A stretch of 64,000 nucleotides of DNA from Puccinellia tenuiflora (lineage: Eukaryota; Streptophyta; Magnoliopsida; Poales; Poaceae): NCBI GenBank assembly GCA_012064385.1, contig QRDG01000962.1:1-64000 (forward strand), given 5' to 3'. The notes beneath the pieces were generated by a model. The model did not search any database, had not been told where the DNA came from, and worked only from the letters and a program-made list of their open reading frames with translations. Positions 56,566 through 64,000 of this stretch are shown one piece after another. Every line of letters starts with the position of its first letter. The stretch's first letter is position 1. The position numbers and the translations under genes were made by a program.

Positions 56566-57308
56566 ATGAGTGAGCTAGCAGGAGCCCGCGATGTGCGCAC
56601 CGGCGGGAGGAGGGGGACGAAGAAGACGACGCCGGCCGCCCGGACAGAGTTCCGCGGCGTGTCCCTGCGACGGAGCGGCAAGTACGGGGCGCAGATAAGA
56701 GATCTTGTCTTGAAATCTAACACCTGGCTGGGCACCTTCGACACCGCCGAGGAGGCCGCCAGAGCGTACGACGCCGCAGCCGTCGAGCTGCGCGGCGCGA
56801 GGGCAATAACCAACTTCAGGCAGCCCGCCGCTGCTGACGACGGCGGCGTCCCCCCGCTCCTGCACGTGCCGGCCGAGCCGTCCGGCTCCGGCCATGGCGC
56901 ACGTACCGAGCTCCACGGCGTGCACCAACAACCGAGCGGCGAGTGCATTGCGCAGATGTGCGACTCGAAGGGGAAAGCCCCGCTGTCGCCGGGAGGCTTC
57001 GACAGCACCCCAGGTATGCGGCACGGCGATACCTGGACTCCGCCGGGAGGCTTCTCGCCCGACGACCTGCCGTGGCAGCAGATGACCGAGTTGCTCAAGG
57101 ACATGGACTCCGCCGACGTAAGTCAACTCCATCTGCAGCTACCTGCTCTTTGCATGCCTTTTGCATGGGGATTCATTCATGCCATTGATTATGCCTTGTT
57201 GAGGTTCAGGAAAGGAAGGCGGTGATCGAAGCCGCTGCAATTCTTCGGCAGATTTCGCTTGCTGGCCATGGAGATGCTTGGTGCCAGGCGAACCAGCATA
57301 AACGGTGA
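56566..57308 (+). CDS. AP2-5: one AP2 domain plus a degenerate second
   Basis: Exon 1 is 56566-57117, the intron 57118-57209 (gtaagt...gttcag, 92 bp, phase 0), and exon 2 57210-57308 (stop TGA), giving 216 residues. The start MSELAG matches the paralogues. The single complete domain is at about residues 27-85 ([32 protein letters not shown], ending ARAITNF). A linker almost identical to that of AP2-4 (DDGGVPPLLHVPAEPSG) leads to a broken second domain (ELHGVHQQPSGECIAQM) that stops before the WLGTF core. The C-terminus keeps LLKDMDSADERKA and AAAILRQISLAGHG. It may bind DNA through one domain only; the remnant second domain shows that repeats have been lost from a multi-domain ancestor, or that expansion never completed. 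Confidence 0.88.
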
Positions 57309-58169
57309 TCAAAGCACCGCGGCAAAGTGAATAGCTGATGATTAGCTTTGTGCTCGTATGCTGATGGCTGCTTGTAAGAACAATGTTGGGCAGCACCGGG
57401 CGTTGATGTACTAGTAGTTTCTACTTACTTTTGGCACTTAATTAGAAGTAGTATGTGTCATCAGAAGTTCAGAACCAAGCTCTAAGCTCTTTGATTGTTC
57501 TTTTGCACGGTGATCTTGCTGTTTGGCAGCACGATCTTCATCGAGTCTTGGATTAGGTATCCAGAAGACCTTCCCCTGTTGTAACTGAGTATGCAGGTGT
57601 CTGACACTGACAGTACAAAGCCCTTGAGCTTAGCCAAGCCATGTATGTAAAGCTTTGCTAATTTTTTCTTGCAGAAGCTGTGTCCCCTGCTTGCAATCCA
57701 GCCATCCGATTTACTGTGATTTTTTCTTCATTGCTGCTTGTAGTCATAGTTTTTTACTGCACTTACTGCGTACTGAAACTTGTCGAAGTTGCTTGCTGTT
57801 GGAAACAGAACATTCCTAGCTAGTCATTTCTGGAAATGATCGAATTTAGAAAGGAAGTGTAGATTGTTTCAGGGTGTGCCTGAATTTCTCCAGTCATTAC
57901 TCATTACTGGAAGTCATGCCAATCCAGGTTTGAAAGGTTAGATCATGGCATGGTAAAAAGCATAAACCTGTTCATGCTAAATTTCTACAGTAGCAGGGTG
58001 AATGCACTGTTAAACTATGGAACCTTATTCAAATGAATCTTGTAAACCGCCAGTACTAGTAATTTCTCTTATATTGTGCAAATATATAGAGCAAAGAAAA
58101 TCCCTTCGGTTCCAAGATAGTTTTGTTTTAAGACACGTTTCTTCTTCTTTTCCTCGAACACCCATTTCA

Positions 58170-58558
58170 TTTTGTATTACTCTGTAGATGAAAATTCTAA
58201 AAGGAAGGTACAAAGCACAACACCACAAGCGTGGGACCACGGATTGAATTACTGTACAGAAACGAAAACTGCTAGCCTATCTAGCGAACTCGCAAAACAA
58301 AATGAAGAAGATGACGAACCTAAACTACAGCAGCCGGTTGTCGAATGCCGGGTGGGCGGACATCTTCCTGAGCCCCTTTGCATCCAGAGAGCTTCCTTCA
58401 GGGTTTCACAATCAGGCCTTGCACTCTCAAACACACGGGAGTTGCGGTGCTTCCAAATGCGCCACATGGTGAGAGTGATCGACGACCGGACCACCAGGCC
58501 ATGTCCAACACCTGGGCAGCTTGGTTCTGGTTGAAGTCTTCATTTGCGGTAGGAGACT
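58170..58558 (-). pseudogene. LINE 3' fragment (zf-RVT C-terminal coding)
   Basis: The minus strand encodes TLTMWRIWKHRNSRVFE, the conserved C-terminal piece of plant LINE zf-RVT proteins (compare AIWNCRNDVVF in the LINE at 9192). It is followed by a short Ser-rich tail and a probable 3' UTR ending near 58170. The upstream part continues beyond the retroposon at 58571-59839, at 59852 to about 59940, but I recognise no motif there. It is an old fragment. Confidence 0.55.
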
Positions 58559-58570
58559 AGGAGTGAGCTT

Positions 58571-58654
58571 CCTCCACGACCTAACCCTCCTCCGGGTGGC
58601 GGCGCCGCGCCACTCCGGGGAGCTCCCCCTCCACCTGCCTCCGGTCTCCTCCAG

Positions 58655-58689
<35 letters not shown>

Positions 58690-59839
58690 CCGTTGCCGCC
58701 GGAGATGTCGCCGGGCCAAGCCTGAGCGGCATGGCGGCGGCGGGGCTTTCCGCTGGTCGCGACCCGGGGGAGGCGCCTCTGATCTCATCCGTGGTGGTGG
58801 TGGTGCGTGGCGCCGGCGGCCGGAGGGTGAGATGGCGGCGGTGGCGCGTGGCCGGATCGCATCTACGCCGCTCGACGGGGCGCATCACATGGGAGCCGGG
58901 GCGGCGGCCCTGGGCATGGCGGCGGTGACCTCTTCTCCGGAGGTTGACGACCGGCCTCGTTGTGATCTGGAGTGGTGGATCTTGGGATCCCACTCCGATC
59001 TGCTGGTGGTGGCCCTGCTGGTCTTCGAGTACCGAATCATCGATCTGCTACATGTGTTCCTCCATGATCGGGCTGTCGACGTGTTCCGGTCTTCCCATCG
59101 GAGATCTCCGCGGATTGGCGCATGGCGTCAGTGATATAGATTGGAATTGATCCGGTCGTGCGCGCTCTCATCTATGGCCAGAGATGCTTCATGAGGGTGA
59201 GGCGCGAAGCTTCGCTGTCCTGTCGTGGTCATGCGATATGTCTAATAGATTTCCATGACATTGACAGTAGTGAAGAAAGTCATGGTGGCTGTGATCGGAG
59301 GCTTGTGTTGGCGGAGAGGACGTTTGATTGCGTTGAAGACTCTAGACACAGGTTTTTCTGTGTGTCAGGTGTTGGGGACTTGCAGCAGCGGCCTTGGCAA
59401 GAGGGAGCGGCAACATAGGTGGACAGCATTCTGGTGGTACTAAGTACCGAGCCGTGATGTTCAGGGTAAAATCTCAAGGTCTGGCCTTCATTGGTTGTAC
59501 TTGGTAATGGCCTTGCTGAAGGCATTGTTTCGAAATCACGATCTTTCTTCAGGATGAAAGCCCAAGGTCTGGACTTCATTGATTGTACCTGGCAATGACC
59601 TTACTGAAGGCATTGTTTTGGAGAACTTTTTTATGGTTCGGGTGTTGTACTTTGATGGTGGTTAGAGTGTTGTTGTTGCGAGTGTTTCATCACTCTGACG
59701 GGATCTTTGTTTTTAATTTTCTCTCTTTTTTATTTTTTTTCTTGGCTGTGTGCATCCTGGATGTTTTTTGACATCTTGTTGGTGCAGAGGCTGGATGTAA
59801 TTGGTATCTCTCGATATTAATATATTCCCTTTATCAAAA
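58571..59839 (+). mobile_element. Nonautonomous non-LTR retroposon with 12-bp target duplication
   Basis: Flanked by aggagtgagctt at 58559-58570 and 59840-59851. It starts GC-rich (ctaaccctcctccgggtggcg), carries a run of about 31 C (58655-58685), and ends ttaatatattccctttatcaaaa, a 3' end seen in many grass retroposons. No reverse transcriptase is encoded. The open frames in the first 600 bp are low-complexity. It probably moved with LINE machinery. Confidence 0.85.
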
Positions 59840-60067
59840 AGGAGTGAGCTTGTGCAGCACCAGCTCCCTAAAATTTTACTGCCAGGATCCTGTGAGAAAT
59901 AGGGAGGTGTTTTTTTACTACAGTCGGCATGCCAATTTCCTTTTCTTTTAACTTTAATCACTTCGAAGATATGAGGTGATTTTATTTATAGAAAAACATC
60001 ATATGAAGATTTGGCGGAGTTGCTCCTAGTTTCCAGGAATGCGCCCTTGATCTCAAGAGAAAGCTAA

Positions 60068-61777
60068 GAGCATCTCCACCGGGGTGCCTAAATTGTGTCC
60101 GGCACCACCCGTTTGGAGGCCCAATTGCGGGGTGCCGGACACATGTCCGACGTTTTTTTTTGCGCCTCCCACACCGGCACCCCCTAAACGGCCGGACACC
60201 GAACACAGTTTTTCGTTGAAATATAAAATTTTCGATACAATTTGATAGGATTCAAATACAAACTTCGATACAATTTGATACGATTCAAATACAAACTTCG
60301 ATACAATTTCAAATATAAAATTGGATACATGCGATCTAAGCCCTAACCCCTGCCGGCCAGGAGCTTTGGGATCACCCCTTGGTCAAGTGGCCGTTTCGGG
60401 CAACGATCGCTATGTGTCAACCCATGGCCGATGAGGCCGGCGACAAGCTCACTGGCCTTGCCTGCCATGGAGTAAAACCAGACTCCGAGGCTTTCCCGGT
60501 GCACTGATCGAGCCACTGCTCACTTACCGGCTGAGCTGCTCATCACAATGCACCTCTAGGCAAAGAGGGTTGAAATCTCCGGCTACATCGATATTAATGA
60601 CCGACGCGGCTTGTGGAGAAACCACTGTGTGCCTAGAATCCTGAAAGCCCTCAGTTTGGCCATTGTCGATATTAACGACCGGCGCAGCTTGGAGGCGGCA
60701 GTGCCTCCTCGTCGTCAGACGACTCCACGGGAGCCGGCTCGGGCGGCTCGTCGTCAGTGCGGCTGGTGGTGGCGGCAGGCGTGCTCGGATCGCACGATGA
60801 CGTCCCAGTAGGGCGCCTCCGCGTTGAAAGGAGGCACGTGGCTACGCTCCTCCTCCGTCACTGCGCCGGTGGCGTCCGAGTCCCACATCGCCCGGATGTA
60901 GTCCAGCCTCGCCTGACCGGTGAGGGGTGGCGCAACCGGGACGTTGTCCAGGTTGAGCAGCCAGCCGTCCGGCAGGCTACGGTCGGCGGGCAGAGGGAGG
61001 TAGTCACGCACGAGCTGCTCCGCCTCCTCCACCGTCATGGGACGACGGTCGTCGACTTGCGGGGGTGGAGGAGGCGGAGGGGGTGGTGGTTGCGGCGCCG
61101 CAGCCCTAGCCGCCGCAATCCGGATCCCCTGGATCCGACGTAGCTCGTTGCGGCGTTGGCAGCGCACCAACGATATCGCATCAAGGCGCCGGCGCTGCTC
61201 GTGGTCCTCCGCCGTGGGCTGGTAACCTGGCACGCTGCGGTGCATCGTAGCTGTGCGACTGCAAGGAAAGGAAGAGGGCGGTGGTGGAGTGTGTGAGACG
61301 AGAGGGCCGGTGGTGTCTTTTTAAAGCCGGTCGAAGGAGTGGAGATGCCGTCGCCATTAACGCCAAGACGGCATGCATACCGCCACGTGGCTCTGCGGCG
61401 CTGCATCGAGGCGACGCTTCACTGCGCCGCCCACCTAGCCACTGAAAGGATGCGCCGCCTGACGGCCCGTGCAACGATGCGACGACTCGACACTGAAACG
61501 ACGAGGCGCCTGCATCGCTGCAGCATGCGGTCAGATCTCGATGCATCGTTTCGTGTGGCTGACGGGCGGGCCAGATCTGTCGGAGGCTTGGGCCGGACAG
61601 TGTCCGGCACCGTGAAGGAAGCCCCCAACTTTGGAGGCCCTGTTGGCAGTGCCACATGTTTTGGGCTGGACAAGGCCTTTGCGATCCGTCGGTGTGGCCT
61701 CGGTGTGGCCTGTTTTTCTGTCCGGGTCCCTAATGGAGCTTTAGGGGCCCTATTGCAACCCCCCGGTGGAGATGCTC
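60068..61777. mobile_element. Harbinger-type element, complete, 1.7 kb
   Basis: The ends gagcatctccaccgggg and ccccggtggagatgctc are perfect inverted repeats of 17 bp, flanked by TAA on both sides (60065-60067 and 61778-61780), the PIF/Harbinger signature. The right part matches 1-204 of the window. Near the left end a gatacaatttgata(c/g)gattcaaat unit is repeated in tandem (about 60234-60310). One minus-strand ORF is present (next entry) but no recognisable DDE transposase. Confidence 0.88.
60754..61245 (-). CDS. Unknown 163-residue protein in the Harbinger element
   Basis: The open frame on the minus strand starts MHRSVPGYQPTAEDHEQRRR and contains a run of ten prolines (about residues 52-61), followed by a segment with PMTVEEAEQLVRDYLPLP and PLTGQARLDYIRAMW. 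The stretch after the polyproline looks like a real, charged, non-repetitive protein, but I do not recognise the family. It may be a captured or partial element-encoded protein. The frame at the C-terminus becomes basic and low-complexity, so the natural end may differ. It could instead be a chance ORF in GC-rich DNA. Confidence 0.4.
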   Translation of the reverse strand: MHRSVPGYQPTAEDHEQRRRLDAISLVRCQRRNELRRIQGIRIAAARAAAPQPPPPPPPPPPQVDDRRPMTVEEAEQLVRDYLPLPADRSLPDGWLLNLDNVPVAPPLTGQARLDYIRAMWDSDATGAVTEEERSHVPPFNAEAPYWDVIVRSEHACRHHQPH

Positions 61778-62335
61778 TAAACGGTCAGAGTAAGCTCCAC
61801 TTCACTAGCTAGGTGCAGGTACTATATGATCCCTCTCACATTTAGGGCGCCACCGATGGTTTAAGGCCTGATCTCGGCATGTTAGCACCCTTAAGACTAC
61901 ACTCGGGCTTAAGAATCTTAGATAAACATGAACGGTTCCAGATTTAGTCACTCGAAACATCCTGCGTCCGCTACTCCCTAATAGCATAATTCAAAATATG
62001 CACCCAATTTTTTTTGACTGTAGCACCCAAATTTTGACACAGATAAGTAGGAAACGAGATTCAACGATTAATGCAGTTCTAGTTCTTTCATGTTCGAGGA
62101 TGGATCTTGCGAAGATAAATCCACAGAATTCTACCGATCAGTTGGCAGCATCTGCCATCATGTTATCTAGGCTTTGTTTGTTTTAAAGACTTCTACCTCA
62201 GAAACTTGGATAATCAGTAGCATGGTCTACGAGTCATCCCTCAAAACGACTCTAGTTGTCAGATAACAGAAGATCTCAACCCAAGAGGCCACCGGTGCGG
62301 AAGCAGGACATCAGATTTACTGCATATCTGCATGA

Positions 62336-64000
62336 TCAGATCCAGCCCTTGATGTGTGCGAACACAAGCGCGGCGACAAAGGCACCCCCCAGATGAGCAG
62401 AACCTGACACACCACTCTGACCCTACAAAATGAACAGGTGTCAACTAGTTGCATTGTAGACCAGGAAGCATGAAGAATTCATGGATACAAAAACTTGAAT
62501 AACATTTTGGTATCAGCTAATCAACGACATTGGACTAATATGAGGAAATTAGAGGTTTTAGACATGGCATGATCTTCAAGAAATGATGTAGTTTGACATG
62601 GCTTGACTAGCATATAAAATGGATGACAGTGTGTGAGGCGAGTCATTCACTTGAAGTAGATGCATTGCGATATAAAGTAAAAGCAATTATCACCAGAAAC
62701 GTGCAAAATAAAGAAGAACAAACAGGGAAGACTACAAACCAAAAAAGAACATCGTATGGTTATGTACTCAGTACTCACTTCAACAGTGCAAATTAATCCT
62801 ATTGATGTTAATTTATAACAATCGCCAAGCTCCCTATGTGAACATTGAGCCATATTTTCAACCCCAGGTCGATTAAAGACCAGGAGTTGTATACTGTAGT
62901 TAGGAACCGCACACATGCAATTCACAAATTTTCATGCTCCGAGTAACAATAAACTAAAGTAGCAGTGACACTGTCAAAACTCATGGCCAATGAACAAAAG
63001 TAAGAGTGGTACCAGTAACATTCAGTTATTACTAGAATTGTTTGGTACCCGGCTTTACCAGAGATTAATAAACTTATTTATAAAATATATAAAATACAGA
63101 CTAAATTTGAATATATATGCTCCCTCCATTTCAAAATGTAGTGCATTTCTTGATGATGTCAATTAAGATTGTCGAATTCCCATGTAGAAGTGAGGGGTAG
63201 TGAAGAAAACGTAAATGATAAGTCACGGCCCAGAAATCTAATGAGACAAAGGTGCATTGGGAGGCTAGAATGAACAGCATTGTGGCAATTCTCAAAAGCA
63301 TAAAATGCTCTACATTCTGAAAAGAAAGGAGTACCTTCTTGACCCTCCAGAGATCAACACCAATCAAACCAGCTCCCTGAAATAAATAAAGGCAAATAAA
63401 TTTTGTTCTCAATACCAAGCACCCACATGTTTAGCAGATTTCATTATTAATACAAATTAAAGCTTCTCACCACTACCGCAGCTGGAAGAGGAATGAAGAA
63501 GTGTAAGTATAATATATTCGTCGGATACAGACAAATGTAGAGAAGAATGGTTGCATTAACTGCAGCACTCGCACCCTGAGTGACATGAAAGGATAGTATT
63601 AGTGTGTAACAATCACTATCTTATGTAGAAAATCACAAAAGGTGTCCATTTGGTATATTTCAGAATATATAAGAGTAAATAATCATATCGCCTCTGATCA
63701 CTACATTTACCATTCAAATAATTTTCTTGCTATAGGATAATAAATAATTGGTCGGTTGAGGTAAAGTTTCACCATAATATATGATGTAAAATATAAGAAA
63801 GGAAATCACTTACAAGCCCAGGAGTGTTCCATCCTCCAAAACCCTGTGATAGAAGCATTGCATATTAAGTTTATTTTATAAACATAGGTAAGTGAATGTC
63901 CTGTCCAGGATTTGGAATTCAGGTCCCTGATGTATAAACTATTGACTTTGTAAGCATGTTACCTCTTTCCGTGGAGCTAGAAAAGCCTTTTCTGCCAAGA
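62336..64000 (-). CDS. Rhomboid-family intramembrane protease-like gene, last five exons (5' end outside window)
   Basis: Exons on the minus strand are 63963 to beyond 64000 (...LAEKAFLAPRKE), 63814-63843 (GFGGWNTPGL), 63471-63575 (35 codons, GASAAVNATILLYICLYP), 63335-63376 (GAGLIGVDLWRVKK) and 62336-62422 (GQSGVSGSAHLGGAF... to stop TGA). All junctions are phase 0 with GT donors and AG acceptors. GAS carries the rhomboid catalytic serine position, and SGSAHLGG the catalytic histidine with its following transmembrane helix. The sequence most resembles plant mitochondrial RBL12-type rhomboids (family knowledge; organelle location is inferred). The usual GxSG reads GASA here. The large last intron (62423-63334) holds a Stowaway element that abuts the donor of the 63335-63376 exon. 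Confidence 0.82.
63120..63331. mobile_element. Stowaway/Mariner-type MITE in rhomboid intron
   Basis: The ends ctccctccatttcaaaatgtagtgcatt and aatgctctacattctgaaaagaaaggag (quoted in parts: ctccctcc...gtagtgcatt and aatgctctac...aaaggag) are imperfect inverted repeats of the Stowaway class. TA follows at 63332-63333; on the left the TA is one base away, so that side has drifted. The right end lies directly against the splice donor of a rhomboid exon. Confidence 0.75.

Overview
The window is nuclear DNA of a grass (Poaceae). The evidence is GC-rich coding sequence inside an AT-rich background, two-exon genes with plant-type introns of about 100 bp, and typical grass transposons: CACTA elements with CTTTGCCGAGTG subterminal repeats, Stowaway, Harbinger and Mutator-like elements, a chromovirus-type Gypsy element and a long-LTR Copia-type element. 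I cannot name the genus. No bacterial, organellar, rRNA, tRNA or CRISPR features are visible.

The core of the region is a local family of five related AP2-domain genes. AP2-1 (8357-18530, minus) is broken by transposons, AP2-2 (24494-25442, minus) and AP2-3 (27533-29028, plus) are head to head, and AP2-4 (53512-54813, plus) and AP2-5 (56566-57308, plus) lie about 24 kb further on. All share one structure: a long exon with one to four tandem RAV-like AP2 domains, a short phase-0 intron after an LLKDM..(S/A)D motif, and a 90-123 bp second exon starting (D/E)(K/R)(E/K)A. No B3 domain is present. AP2-1 and AP2-2 sit in two copies of a segmental duplication (about 340-18760 and 19390-25740). AP2-4 and AP2-5 are a second, younger-looking pair that also shares upstream and downstream DNA.

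Transposons fill most of the rest. Unit A of the duplication has taken a hAT-like element, a CACTA remnant, a 4.8-kb CACTA that carries a captured PP2C exon (3242-8044), and a Gypsy element (9164-18372) with identical LTRs and an open 1586-codon polyprotein. A 5'-truncated LINE (9192-12845) is nested in the 5' LTR of that Gypsy element. Unit B has taken a Mutator-like element (20838-23559) with a second CACTA nested inside it (21355-22950). Between AP2-3 and AP2-4 lies a 9.8-kb LTR element (33953-43745) that encodes only gag. It interrupts a decayed type I MADS-box copy, and an intact-looking paralogue of that MADS gene lies at 45126-45683. Two hAT-type elements (49202-50174, 50649-51859) follow.

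The right end holds a LINE fragment split by a short retroposon, a complete Harbinger-type element (60068-61777; another copy of the family ends at base 204), and the last five exons of a rhomboid-family gene on the minus strand (62336 to beyond 64000) with a Stowaway element touching a splice donor.

The AP2 proteins are presumably nuclear DNA-binding regulators, the MADS protein likewise, and the rhomboid an intramembrane protease-like protein of an organelle membrane. Nothing suggests that these three gene types act in one pathway; they are neighbours in a duplicated, transposon-rich region.
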